From Candidatus Doudnabacteria bacterium RIFCSPHIGHO2_02_FULL_42_25 (GTDB lineage: Bacteria; Patescibacteria; Doudnabacteria; UBA920; O2-02-FULL-48-8), in the NCBI GenBank assembly GCA_001777665.1, contig MFEQ01000004.1:1-64000 (forward strand): a stretch of 64,000 nt of DNA. Reading direction: 5' to 3'. The notes beneath the pieces are model-generated. The model had not been told where the DNA came from. It saw only the letters and a program-made list of their open reading frames with translations, and made no database searches. A program made the position numbers and the translations under genes. Position 1 is the first letter of the stretch; every line of letters starts with the position of its first letter. Below, piece after piece: positions 47,612 to 56,428 of this stretch.

Positions 47612-49624
47612 CTAATTTAATATTGGCAAGCCAGGACTAACAACCTCCACTTCAGCCTGGGGTAAAGTTTTTACGCTTGAAAACAGATAGCCCCTTCCAG
47701 CAAATGCTTCAAACGACATTAATCTTTTGGTTCCATTTTCGATAACGTAAATTCCAGGATCTGTGTCGGATTTAATCAAAGTTCCATCAAGTGGTGCGAG
47801 CCAATAATTATCTCTCGGCACAGGGATGTGGCCAAATTCATCTCGAGTAACATTCACAACATTCTTAAAAGATAAATTTCTTTGCGTAAAAACAAAATAT
47901 GTTGACGGGCGCCTGACTCCCTGATCCATGACGAATACTGTCGGGTCATCTTTTATCAAAACCATAGTACCGTCTGGTGGCCAATACCATTCCCCTGTTG
48001 TAAATGCCGCAACTTCTGCTGTTGGTAAGACTTTTATGTCCGAAAATTTATAACCCCTAGAAATAAAGACGAGGTAAGTCAGAGGGCGTTTCATTTCCGA
48101 ATTAATTATATAGACTTGCTGGTCATTCGATGATTTAATTAGCGTTCCTTCTGGTGGGGTTAAAGCCAAAACCAAAGAAAAATTGGCTAGCTCGTTTTTC
48201 GTATCGCTAACCACAACATTCAGATCAAATCCACGTTCTACAAAAACACTCGGAATCACTAACCTCTTCGTGCCGTTAACCAAAAAATAAATATCCCCTG
48301 TCCCTAAATCACGCATCAGAGTCCCATTTGGAATTGGCTGGGGCTTGATCGCATTCAATGCATTTATCCGACCCTTACCGAGCAACCCATTACAGCTACT
48401 ACCCAAACAGGATGTTTGATTAACCCCATCTATATTATCGACCGAGCGAAGCAATAAGTTACGGATTTCCACGTTCGATAAATTTGGATTCTGCGCCTTT
48501 AACAAGGCCGCAACACCTGACACTATCGGTGTGGCCAGTGAAGTTCCTGAACCATAAATCAAAAGATTGTTTGCTGGATCAGATGGTAGATAAGTGGTTG
48601 TGATAATTTTTTTGCCCGGAGCTGCGATATCGAGACAGATCGCACCGAAGTTGGAAAAACCTGCTTTTTGATCATTGATGTCGGTTGCCGCCACCCCAAT
48701 AATCATATTTTCTCCATTGTCACCACACACAGGATAAATAGGATTTTTGTCCAAACTATTTCCTACGTCAGCTGTATCGTTACCAGCAGCAGAAACTAAT
48801 AGCAACCCTTTATTATAAGCGTACGAAATTGCATTACTCAAAGTCATATCGTTGCCAAAACCCGGGCCTCCCATGCTTAAATTGATAATGTTTGCGCCAT
48901 TATCAGCAGCCCAGACAATTCCTGCTGCCACGTCTGAGGTGTCCCCTGTGCCATCTGCGGCCAAGGTTTTAACCGGCATTAATCTAACATTCCAATTAAC
49001 TCCAGCAATTCCTTTTTGATTATTCGGAATGGCGCCGACGACTCCAGCTACTGCGGTCCCATGTCCATTGTCATCTGAATTGCCACCTGATGGAATAATT
49101 TCTTTTTTAAATACATCATAGCCAGGTCCCACTCTGCCGTCATTTAATTCGATATGGCTAGCATGAATGCCAGTATCTATAATGGCCACTGTCACCGCTG
49201 TCGAACCCTTGGTATATTCCCAAGCATCGGGAATCTGGGTTTTCGGCAAATACCACTGCCTATCTTCTTTCGTCGCATCCAAAGTAAAAAACGGATCATT
49301 GGCAGTGACCAGTTGAGTAACAGAAATCTCGGCAGCAGTCATTTTACTATCCCGCTGAACATAATTAATTCTCGGATCCGAACTCATCAAATCAAAAGTT
49401 CTCGTAGAAATTTCTGTTTTATAAATATTTTGAAATAAATATGAAGCGTCCAAAGAATAATCTGAAAATACTGCCTGATTATATTCAGGGCTTTTTATTT
49501 GAAACGTAACCTCTACCAATTCTTGATCAGTAATTGCTTGCGGTATGGCCGTAAATAAAAAAATTGGCACCAAGATGCTGCCTAGAGTTTGTAATTTGAA
49601 ATTTGTAATTTGTAATTTACTCAT
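47612..49624 (-). CDS. Subtilisin-like serine protease (S8) with surface repeats
   Basis: A 670-residue exported subtilase. The triad is Asp in VAIIDTGIHASH, His in DDNGHGTAVAGVVGA and Ser in GSGTSLATPIVSGVAALL; the oxyanion Asn is in VSAAGNDTADVG. A pro-region precedes the catalytic domain. About five KRP-type repeats of ~50 residues (DGTLIKSDTDPGIYVIENGTKRLMSF...) form the C-terminus and match the neighbouring protein. The first residues, KLQITNFKLQTL, are encoded by an AAATTACAAATT word array, so the true signal peptide begins after them (GSILVPIFLFTAIPQA). Confidence 0.9.
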   Translation of the reverse strand: MSKLQITNFKLQTLGSILVPIFLFTAIPQAITDQELVEVTFQIKSPEYNQAVFSDYSLDASYLFQNIYKTEISTRTFDLMSSDPRINYVQRDSKMTAAEISVTQLVTANDPFFTLDATKEDRQWYLPKTQIPDAWEYTKGSTAVTVAIIDTGIHASHIELNDGRVGPGYDVFKKEIIPSGGNSDDNGHGTAVAGVVGAIPNNQKGIAGVNWNVRLMPVKTLAADGTGDTSDVAAGIVWAADNGANIINLSMGGPGFGNDMTLSNAISYAYNKGLLLVSAAGNDTADVGNSLDKNPIYPVCGDNGENMIIGVAATDINDQKAGFSNFGAICLDIAAPGKKIITTTYLPSDPANNLLIYGSGTSLATPIVSGVAALLKAQNPNLSNVEIRNLLLRSVDNIDGVNQTSCLGSSCNGLLGKGRINALNAIKPQPIPNGTLMRDLGTGDIYFLVNGTKRLVIPSVFVERGFDLNVVVSDTKNELANFSLVLALTPPEGTLIKSSNDQQVYIINSEMKRPLTYLVFISRGYKFSDIKVLPTAEVAAFTTGEWYWPPDGTMVLIKDDPTVFVMDQGVRRPSTYFVFTQRNLSFKNVVNVTRDEFGHIPVPRDNYWLAPLDGTLIKSDTDPGIYVIENGTKRLMSFEAFAGRGYLFSSVKTLPQAEVEVVSPGLPILN
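49587..49621. repeat. AAATTAC word array at the 5' end of the subtilase gene
   Basis: On the minus strand, four copies of AAATTAC/AAATTTC. It is translated as KLQITNFKLQT, a peptide frequent in genomes with such arrays. Confidence 0.65.
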
Positions 49625-50345
49625 TTGATGAGTATTTACCAGTTAATGCTTTCCATTTAATAATAAACAGGTCGCGAAGCGATTGTAAGTATGCTTTTAG
49701 GGGCACATGCGAACCTCCATGTTCTTCCCAGGACACTGGCACTTCCTTAATTCTATAGCTTAATTTCAGAGCAATAGCAAGTAATTCCATGTCGAAAGCC
49801 CAACCAAAAATGGTCAGGTGCTTGAAAATTTTTGTTGCCGCTGATGTTTTAAATGCTTTGAAGCCACATTGCGTGTCCTTGATATGTGGTATTAATACTA
49901 TTTGGATGAGCATATTACTCATCCTGGACAAAAGAATTTTATAAAATGGTTGTTTGATTTTTACTGTAGTCTGATCTTGGTATCGGGAGCCAATGACAAC
50001 TTCTATTCCGGATTCTAAATACTGCCAAAATTTTTCAATCTCCGAGATAGGTGTTGCGTTATCCGCGTCCATAAACACAGCAAATTCGCCTCTCGCTTCA
50101 GCGATTCCTAGTTGTACTGCCGCACCTTTCCCCCTCACCCATTGTTTAATTGCTCGGGCATTTTGGACTGTTGTCGTCTCTAATTTTCGAACAACTTCAA
50201 AAGTTTTGTCCTTACTATTATTATCGATAACAATAATCTCATACCCAAAATTTTGTTTCTCTAAGTAACTATCAACAGCGCGCAGAGTTTTTTCGATACG
50301 CTTTTCTTCGTTATATGCAGGGATAATGACTGATAATTTGATCAT
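49617..50345 (-). CDS. GT2-family glycosyltransferase (dolichyl-phosphate glucosyl/mannosyltransferase-like)
   Basis: 242 residues starting MIKLSVIIPAYNEEKRIEKTL. The GT-A core shows IIVIDNNSKDKTFEVV and VFMDADNATP (the DXD), then GSRYQDQTTVKI and DTQCGFKAFKTSAATKIF typical of DPM1/ALG5-like polyprenyl-phosphate sugar transferases. It would charge undecaprenyl phosphate with glucose or mannose for export. The start used lies 6 codons inside a longer frame. It overlaps the subtilase start by 8 bases. Confidence 0.9.
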   Translation of the reverse strand: MIKLSVIIPAYNEEKRIEKTLRAVDSYLEKQNFGYEIIVIDNNSKDKTFEVVRKLETTTVQNARAIKQWVRGKGAAVQLGIAEARGEFAVFMDADNATPISEIEKFWQYLESGIEVVIGSRYQDQTTVKIKQPFYKILLSRMSNMLIQIVLIPHIKDTQCGFKAFKTSAATKIFKHLTIFGWAFDMELLAIALKLSYRIKEVPVSWEEHGGSHVPLKAYLQSLRDLFIIKWKALTGKYSSNE

Positions 50346-50397
50346 ATTTTGAGGGCAAATCAAAAGTAATTATACCAAAAATTGCTTTGATTGTAAA

Positions 50398-51411
50398 TTA
50401 TTTTGTTTCGAATTCGCGTTGTTTTTCCACCAATAACTTCTGATGCCAGGCCCAGGCAGTTTTTATGATTGTTTCGACATCAGAATAGATAGGGTTAAAT
50501 CCCAATTCAGTTTGGATTTTGGTGGGATCTGCGACTAAAACTGCTGGATCCCCTGGCCGTCTGGGTGAATACTCAATCGGGATCATTCGCTTTGTCACCT
50601 CAACACAGGTGTTCACGATTTCATTTACTGATCGGCCCTTACCAGTACCGACATTGTAAGCAAATACGCCTTGGTCAGAATCTAATTTATGCAAAGCGAG
50701 ATTATGTGCTGTCGCTAAATCTTCCACATGAATATAATCTCTGACGCATGTTCCATCAAAAGTGGGATAGTCGTTGCCAAAAATCTTTAAGACTTCTTGC
50801 TGCTTGGCTGCAACCTGTAAAATTTTCGGGATCAAATGTGATTCGACTGGATGACTCTCGCCGATTCTTGCATCCGTGCTGCCACCGCAGGCATTAAAAT
50901 ATCGGAGGCTGATCGAGGACAGCCCAAACGCTTCGTGGTACCACTTCAATATTTTTTCAAACACCAGTTTCGTTTCACCATATGGGTTGACGGGTTTTTT
51001 GGGATGCTCTTCGTCAATCGGAACATAATGTGGCTCACCGTAAATGGCTGCACTGGATGAGTAAACCAATTTCGTGACTTTGTGGCTGACCATGGCATCG
51101 AGTAAATTTCGGCCGTTATTGACGTTGTTATCAAAATATCGATTCGGGAACAAAACTGATTCTTCAACTATGATTGAGTTGGCAAAATGGATTACAGAAT
51201 CGATTTCATGATCATCAAAAATTTTATCAAGGAGTTTTTTATCAGATAAATCCCCGACTATCAACTGACAATTAATTGCGTTGGAATGCCCGGCCGAGAG
51301 ATTATCAAGGACGATAACCTCTTTCCCGATGGATTGCAATAATTTCACGGTGTGGGAACCGATGTAGCCCGCACCACCAGTAACTAAAATTTTCTGCTTT
51401 GGGGAATCCAT
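50398..51411 (-). CDS. galE: UDP-glucose 4-epimerase
   Basis: A 337-residue extended SDR that interconverts UDP-glucose and UDP-galactose. NAD motif GGAGYIGSHTVKLLQ at the start; the catalytic Ser/Tyr/Lys triad is in YSSSAAIYGEP and NPYGETKLVFEKIL (Y-x3-K). FACGGSTDARIGESHPVESHLIPKIL and GTCVRDYIHVEDLATAH are classical GalE blocks (ACG-type). The TACGAA inverted-repeat element lies directly upstream. Confidence 0.95.
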   Translation of the reverse strand: MDSPKQKILVTGGAGYIGSHTVKLLQSIGKEVIVLDNLSAGHSNAINCQLIVGDLSDKKLLDKIFDDHEIDSVIHFANSIIVEESVLFPNRYFDNNVNNGRNLLDAMVSHKVTKLVYSSSAAIYGEPHYVPIDEEHPKKPVNPYGETKLVFEKILKWYHEAFGLSSISLRYFNACGGSTDARIGESHPVESHLIPKILQVAAKQQEVLKIFGNDYPTFDGTCVRDYIHVEDLATAHNLALHKLDSDQGVFAYNVGTGKGRSVNEIVNTCVEVTKRMIPIEYSPRRPGDPAVLVADPTKIQTELGFNPIYSDVETIIKTAWAWHQKLLVEKQREFETK

Positions 51412-51418
51412 AGTTTAT

Positions 51419-51499
51419 CTACGAAATTACGAATCTTTTACGAAAATACGAAAAGGGTTCTCTCTTGTTCGTACTTTCGTAACCTTTCGTAATTCGTAG
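51419..51499. repeat. Gene-free TACGAA inverted-repeat element
   Basis: CTACGAAAT-TACGAATCTTT-TACGAAAA-TACGAAAA on the left and the matching four-word arm in reverse on the right (TTCGTACTTTCGTAACC..., ending TTCGTAATTCGTAG), with about 10 bases between. It is the same four-word design as the arms around the GxxExxY gene at 6302-6697. Confidence 0.7.
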
Positions 51500-51566
51500 A
51501 CGAACAAAAAACCGACATCAGCGCGGTTTGTTTTTGTTTTCTTTATGTTGGATTAATCATAGATGA

Positions 51567-51609
51567 CAAAAAAAAGTGCCGCAAGATCTGCGGCACTTTA
51601 GTTTTTTTG
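51567..51609 (-). terminator. Terminator after the small DUF11 protein gene
   Basis: AAAGTGCCGCA-AGATC-TGCGGCACTTT, an 11-base perfect stem, with T-runs on both strands. Confidence 0.9.
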
Positions 51610-51610
51610 A

Positions 51611-52204
51611 TTAATTACCGGAAGTTATCCCCACTAACCGTCTCCGGAATATAAATCCGGCAGTCAATAATGCGGCCAGGAGCACTGGAACAAATTCAGA
51701 GGCACCTGATGTTGGTGCAATGTAGTTTGAAGCAACTTGCTGCATGGCAGAACCCCCAGAAACTACTGCTGTTGGTCGAATCTCTACAGCTAGTTCGTTA
51801 TTGAAGCTGATTCTCATCGTGGTCGATGTACTACCAGAAGGCAGCGAGTTAACTTTGACCGAGAAAGTTTGGGAGATGGATTCGTGTGGTGGAATATCGC
51901 GAGGTGTCCAGACGAGTGAATTCGTCGCAGAATTATAGGAAGCACCTGAAGCTTCAACTAGTGAAGCTTGATTGGTAACATCAGAGATGTTTGCTTCCAT
52001 AACATAACCCGAGATAGTCTCATCATTTGGATTTTCAGCATTGAGAGTAAACACAACACTGTCCCCTGGTACAGCAGTCGTGGTAGAAGCCGAGACCGAG
52101 AGTACTGGAGTTGCTTTTTCTTTCTCGTCCCAATTAACGAACCAGACAATTGCCCCAATGATGAGGATTAGCGCCACAAGGCCAATAATTGTTCTTTTGT
52201 CCAT
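51611..52204 (-). CDS. Small DUF11-type surface protein with C-terminal anchor
   Basis: 197 residues. An N-terminal helix (IIGLVALILIIGAIVWFV, signal anchor), one DUF11-like beta-sandwich (VLSVSASTTTAVPGDSVVFTLNAENPNDETISGYVMEANI... TFSVKVNSL), then IAPTSGASEF, a hydrophobic helix (VPVLLAALLTAGFIF) and RRRL. The last part has the organisation of a sortase sorting signal (motif, helix, basic tail) with IAPTSG in place of LPxTG. It overlaps the larger DUF11 gene by 37 bases. A sortase is encoded at 57019-58128. Confidence 0.78.
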   Translation of the reverse strand: MDKRTIIGLVALILIIGAIVWFVNWDEKEKATPVLSVSASTTTAVPGDSVVFTLNAENPNDETISGYVMEANISDVTNQASLVEASGASYNSATNSLVWTPRDIPPHESISQTFSVKVNSLPSGSTSTTMRISFNNELAVEIRPTAVVSGGSAMQQVASNYIAPTSGASEFVPVLLAALLTAGFIFRRRLVGITSGN

Positions 52205-55143
52205 AGTTTTCCCTTTCTAATACCTACGTATGCTAGCACAGCCAGTGCGGCTAATGCTAGTGCGATAATGGTTGAAGTAGGCCCTGTCTTTGGTGCGATG
52301 TATGTAACCCCAGCAACAATTGGAGCAGCAACACGAACATTGAGTGTATTGCCAAAGATGTTGGTCATGGTCAAATCAGAACCAGTTGGGAAACTGCCAT
52401 TAACTTTCACACTGAAAGTTTTTTCTACTGTTCCGTTTGCTGGAATGGTGGTTGCCGGCCAGCTCAAACTTAGATTGCCAATATTAAACGCAGCATCACC
52501 GAAAGTTTGCAACATGGATAACTGCAAAACATCAGAGATGCCATCCTGGAAGACATAGTTAGTTGCAGCCACACTTCCGCTGTTACGTACGCTCAAAGTG
52601 TAGATAATAATGTCACCGGGTCGTGCAATGCTAGACACAGCATCAATATTTTGAGTTTGATTGAAAGCTCTTTTGCTCAAAATAAGATTGATGCTACCCC
52701 CGCCTGATACAGATCGATTGACCACCACAGTGGCAGAATCTGATACTGAACTTGCATTACTAGAAGTAACTGTAACATTGTTGACCCAGTTCGAAATTCC
52801 GGTCGGGAAATTTCCTTCTGAAGCAGCTTGTACTGTAATGAACACAGTTTGAGTGTTCCCAGCATTCATGCTGCCAAAATTCGTAACTGTAGAACCTGAG
52901 ACCAAACTAAAGTTATTCGGGAAGGTGTCAGTGACTACAACATTATTGGCTGTCGCATTGCTGACTGAAACTTGAATCTGATATTGAACTTGATCACCTG
53001 GGTTGGCATTTACTGTTTTACTAAACCCTGTTCCTTGGGTGACATTTTTTACTAATTTAGTTACCAAAATAACTGGAGTTGGTGAACCACCGCCACCACA
53101 AGATTTGCTGACAGTGATAGCTGCGGTATCAGAAGCTGAACCAGCGTTGGTTGAAGTTGCAGATGCAGTGTTGGTGTGATTAGTAGAACCACAAGCAACA
53201 TCTGGGACTACAGAAGACAGAGTAAAGGTATGAGAAGTTCCTGCGTTTAGATTGCCTATATTGTTCGCAGAGTTTGAGCCAGTCACAAAGCTCCAGCCTG
53301 ATGGCAGAGTGTCTGTAATAATTACATTTTGGGCATGAGTATTACCAGTAGCACTTACTTTGATTTGGAACTGAACGATATCACCAGGAGCGGCATTGGT
53401 AGAATTGCTGAAACCACTATCATTTTTGGTGATATTTTTTACTTGTTTATCTAGACTCAAACTCACATTCGTAGAAGGTGGGTTTATAGTCACAACGACG
53501 TTCGCTGAAGCGCTTGCGCTATTGGAACTAGAAGTAACTGTTACATTGTTAGTCAGAGTAGATGTTCCGACACTAAAGCTTCCTGAGCCACTAACTGTAG
53601 CGCGAATAATAATTTTTCTGTCACTGCCAGCAACTTCAGAACCGAGTCCGATTTGATTGATTGGGTCGGAGCTAGGAACGCCGTCCACAGTCAAAGAGTT
53701 TGCCACATAATTCAGTCTGTTTGGCAAAACATCATTGATAACAACACCAGTGACTAGTCCAGCATTTACTTTCAAATTGATTTGAAATTCCACTTGGTCA
53801 CCAGGATTGGCAGCAGTAGAAGACGTAAAAGCGCTTTGTCCTTGGGTTACGTTACGAACAGTTTTAGTTATGGTCACGGTCCCAGGGGTAGGTGTTGGTG
53901 TAGGAGTCGGAGTTGGTGTCGGAGTAACAACTATAACAACAGGTTTGTATCCGAAGTTATGGACGAAATCCGGACAAACAGTAAAAGCTATACTGTCATC
54001 AGTAGTTCGAGTATATCCAGTTGGTACAGTGTGTTTAACGCGGTAAGTTCCGGCAGTTAAGTTATTGAAGGAATAGAAACCCTGGCTGTCTGTTCTAGTA
54101 GTTGAGATCACTTGAGTATCAGCGGAATTAGTCAAAGATACTAGTTCGTTACTTTGAGCTTGATCATTGCCATCAAATATTCCGTTACCGTTGTGATCTA
54201 TGAATACGCGGCCAGTAGCTTTGGCTATACATTGGCTAACTTTAAAATCATATGTGACTAAATGCAAATATTCATAGCATCCACGCATATCACCTATTGA
54301 AGCCCCGGTTGTGACTACGGAATCCGATAATACGCGAACATTTGTCATGTTGCGATCGTATAACTTAGCAGAACCAGCAACGTAATTCAGAGAAGAACCA
54401 TTTGGCATACCAATTGTGACATCACCACCTTTTTGAGCAGAATTGATTCGATCAGCATTGTTGGCCCAAGCTTCGGCAGTGATGGTTGATCCTGAAATCG
54501 CTGATTTCACTATGACATTATTAGCCACGTTCACATCGTAATCTAGAGTCCCGTTATGAACATAAAGTTCTGCTCGAAGAGTATCACCAGGATTGGCGTT
54601 TACAGTGCTACCATTAACCCAGTTACCACCTTGAGTAACATTCTTTACAGAAAGCAGAGGGTAGTCTGTACAATCCGCACCGGTCGTGGCAATAGGGAAA
54701 ATGTTGAGCATTGGTTGGCCCATTGGAGGTGTTGGCGTACAACCATCTGGGCTTGTGTTTCCGCCCGTGCCGCCGCCGCCAGTTATATCCATACGAATCA
54801 TCGATGCTATCCATTCAGTATCCATATCAGCGAGGATATTGGTATAGGTTCGAGAATAGAACCCGGTTGCAGTTAATTCAATATCAACGTATCCAGGAGT
54901 TATACCCTGAAAAGTATATGCACCTGAACCATCCGTAACACCTTGTAACCCACTATTGAGTTTGACATTTACTCCTGAAACTAGAGTGTTGTTCGCTGGG
55001 TCGCCTTCATAAACTCGAACAGTCAAGTTGACTGGGTCCGCAGCGAAAGAAGTGGCAACAGCAGAAACTGTACCAGCCAATACTAATGCCATCGCAATTG
55101 TTTTTATGACTTTTGTTTTTTGAAGACCTTTGATGAATTGCAT
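52168..55143 (-). CDS. Large DUF11-repeat surface protein with sorting signal
   Basis: 991 residues. The ATG at 55143 is chosen because AAAGGAAT precedes it and a signal peptide follows (IKTIAMALVLAGTVSAVATSFAA); the frame extends further upstream but runs through an unrelated islet. Order: carboxypeptidase-regulatory-like domain, a DUF11-like domain, an SdrD-B-like domain (IDHNGNGIFDGNDQAQS), a (TP)n linker near 53890-53935, then four or five DUF11 repeats (VKNVTQGxxF...NPGDQVxFQI). The C-terminus IAPKTGPTSTI, hydrophobic helix and RKGKLW form a sorting signal. Likely adhesin or S-layer-like stalk attached by the nearby sortase. Confidence 0.85.
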   Translation of the reverse strand: MQFIKGLQKTKVIKTIAMALVLAGTVSAVATSFAADPVNLTVRVYEGDPANNTLVSGVNVKLNSGLQGVTDGSGAYTFQGITPGYVDIELTATGFYSRTYTNILADMDTEWIASMIRMDITGGGGTGGNTSPDGCTPTPPMGQPMLNIFPIATTGADCTDYPLLSVKNVTQGGNWVNGSTVNANPGDTLRAELYVHNGTLDYDVNVANNVIVKSAISGSTITAEAWANNADRINSAQKGGDVTIGMPNGSSLNYVAGSAKLYDRNMTNVRVLSDSVVTTGASIGDMRGCYEYLHLVTYDFKVSQCIAKATGRVFIDHNGNGIFDGNDQAQSNELVSLTNSADTQVISTTRTDSQGFYSFNNLTAGTYRVKHTVPTGYTRTTDDSIAFTVCPDFVHNFGYKPVVIVVTPTPTPTPTPTPTPGTVTITKTVRNVTQGQSAFTSSTAANPGDQVEFQINLKVNAGLVTGVVINDVLPNRLNYVANSLTVDGVPSSDPINQIGLGSEVAGSDRKIIIRATVSGSGSFSVGTSTLTNNVTVTSSSNSASASANVVVTINPPSTNVSLSLDKQVKNITKNDSGFSNSTNAAPGDIVQFQIKVSATGNTHAQNVIITDTLPSGWSFVTGSNSANNIGNLNAGTSHTFTLSSVVPDVACGSTNHTNTASATSTNAGSASDTAAITVSKSCGGGGSPTPVILVTKLVKNVTQGTGFSKTVNANPGDQVQYQIQVSVSNATANNVVVTDTFPNNFSLVSGSTVTNFGSMNAGNTQTVFITVQAASEGNFPTGISNWVNNVTVTSSNASSVSDSATVVVNRSVSGGGSINLILSKRAFNQTQNIDAVSSIARPGDIIIYTLSVRNSGSVAATNYVFQDGISDVLQLSMLQTFGDAAFNIGNLSLSWPATTIPANGTVEKTFSVKVNGSFPTGSDLTMTNIFGNTLNVRVAAPIVAGVTYIAPKTGPTSTIIALALAALAVLAYVGIRKGKLWTKEQLLALWR

Positions 55144-55204
55144 ATAGATTCCTTTCTTAAAATAATAAATAAATAAATTTTTTATTTGTTTATCACTTGA
55201 AAAA

Positions 55205-55247
55205 AGAGAGTGAGCAGGGTGGTGATTTTCATCAACCACCCGCTCGG
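55205..55247 (-). terminator. Terminator of the 328-residue exported islet protein gene
   Basis: Minus strand GGGTGGT-TGATGAAAATC-ACCACCC followed by TGCTCACTCTCTTTTTT, just upstream of the DUF11 gene leader. Confidence 0.85.
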
Positions 55248-55258
55248 GAAACGCGTAC

Positions 55259-56245
55259 TTACCGACTACCCGGACTACCTGTCTTGCTGGGTGTGTTGTT
55301 GCCGTCAGGACCAGCACGTCCTCGAATGACGGGCAGGATCGCTGCAGCAGCACATGCAGCCCAAGTGTAGCTGGACACGCATGGAATCCACACCTTACCC
55401 CGCTTCTTCTCGACAACCGGGACTGGTGCTGGCTCTGGGGTGGGTCTCGAGACCAGGAGCGGCGGCAGATCCTTCGGCAGGAGCGGCTGATACGTGACGA
55501 TGTCAGGCTCAGGTTGCAACGGCTTCTCAGGCCTAACCTCGCTCGTCTGTGTCAGTCCCTCCCGAAGCATGTCCAACGAAAAGTCGAGGTTACCGCAGAT
55601 TAGGTAGAACCAGCCTGTCTGCCTCTGACCCATCTGATGTCCTTCTGTGATTTCGAGTTCTGAAGTCGCGATCACTCGGACACCACACTCGCCTGCTTCG
55701 GTCTTCACTCCGACTTCGCAGAAGCCGAGAACGACCGCCTCGTTACTCCACATGCGGGCCCACGGAATCCGAGATCCGTCAGGCATCACCCGATCGGGAG
55801 CCGCCTCTGACGGGAACCAAACAGTGGTCTTACCGCAAGGGACGATCTTCTCGACGAGCTTGACCGAGCGTAACGCCGGAAGAAACGAAGCCGGCGGTTC
55901 CACTGCGACCTTGTCCATCATCGTACCAGGCGGTGTAAACGCCTGCTGGACGAAGAGCGCATTTATCCTGACACGAGCCCTAATCAAATCAGGTTCTGTA
56001 GTCGGATCGAGCACGGGATCCGCCAGTACGCGACGGATGTACGAAATTGCCTCCGCCGTCTGCATCCTGCGCAGTTCTGGAATCACGGGATTGGTACCCG
56101 CATGATCCTTGGTCCAGCGCGGCATGGTTTCGAACCCAGGCCGGTACTGTGTCACAGGACAGTCCTGGAGCTCGCCGACCTGTGCTTCCGCGGTGGAAGC
56201 CAAACACACACAGAGCGCGATCAGCATGGGGAGTATGCGTCGCAT
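55259..56245 (-). CDS. Exported hypothetical protein (328 residues), G+C-rich islet
   Basis: 328 residues with a clean signal peptide, MRRILPMLIALCVCLASTAEAQ. The mature part is mostly beta and Pro-rich, with cysteines (DCPVTQ, IVPCGKTTVWF, GFCEVGVKTEAGECGV, LICGNLDF) suggesting disulfides. A Pro-rich stretch and a second hydrophobic segment (YTWAACAAAAILPVI) lie near the C-terminus. AAGGAGG is 6 bases before the ATG. A consensus promoter and a terminator bracket the gene. Composition differs strongly from the adjoining DUF11 gene. No family recognised. Confidence 0.72.
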   Translation of the reverse strand: MRRILPMLIALCVCLASTAEAQVGELQDCPVTQYRPGFETMPRWTKDHAGTNPVIPELRRMQTAEAISYIRRVLADPVLDPTTEPDLIRARVRINALFVQQAFTPPGTMMDKVAVEPPASFLPALRSVKLVEKIVPCGKTTVWFPSEAAPDRVMPDGSRIPWARMWSNEAVVLGFCEVGVKTEAGECGVRVIATSELEITEGHQMGQRQTGWFYLICGNLDFSLDMLREGLTQTSEVRPEKPLQPEPDIVTYQPLLPKDLPPLLVSRPTPEPAPVPVVEKKRGKVWIPCVSSYTWAACAAAAILPVIRGRAGPDGNNTPSKTGSPGSR

Positions 56246-56339
56246 CTTGCCTCCTTATTGGCATTGCGCTTCCTTGGGTAAGAAGCGACTCCCAAGCCCT
56301 CTTTTCTTGGGACTCACTTCTTCATAAACGCAACTTAGA

Positions 56340-56368
56340 ACTTTACCACAAAACCCTAGCAAAGTCAA
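56340..56368 (-). promoter_or_regulatory. Promoter of the exported islet protein gene
   Basis: TTGACT (56363-56368), a 17-base spacer and TAAAGT (56340-56345) on the minus strand. Confidence 0.75.
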
Positions 56369-56428
56369 TGTGATTTTCTGTTTGGAGAGGAGACGGGGAA
56401 CCCATAGTGGGCTCCCCTTTGTACTTGC

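Noticed and set aside
53885..53935. Short G/T-rich tandem repeats suggesting a CRISPR or minisatellite
   Set aside because: They encode the (TP)n linker of the DUF11 protein, with codon-level periodicity; there are no spacers.
55144..55416. An upstream extension of the large DUF11 protein by 91 residues
   Set aside because: It runs through the terminator and 3' end of the G+C-rich islet gene; the ATG at 55143 has AAAGGAAT and a signal peptide.
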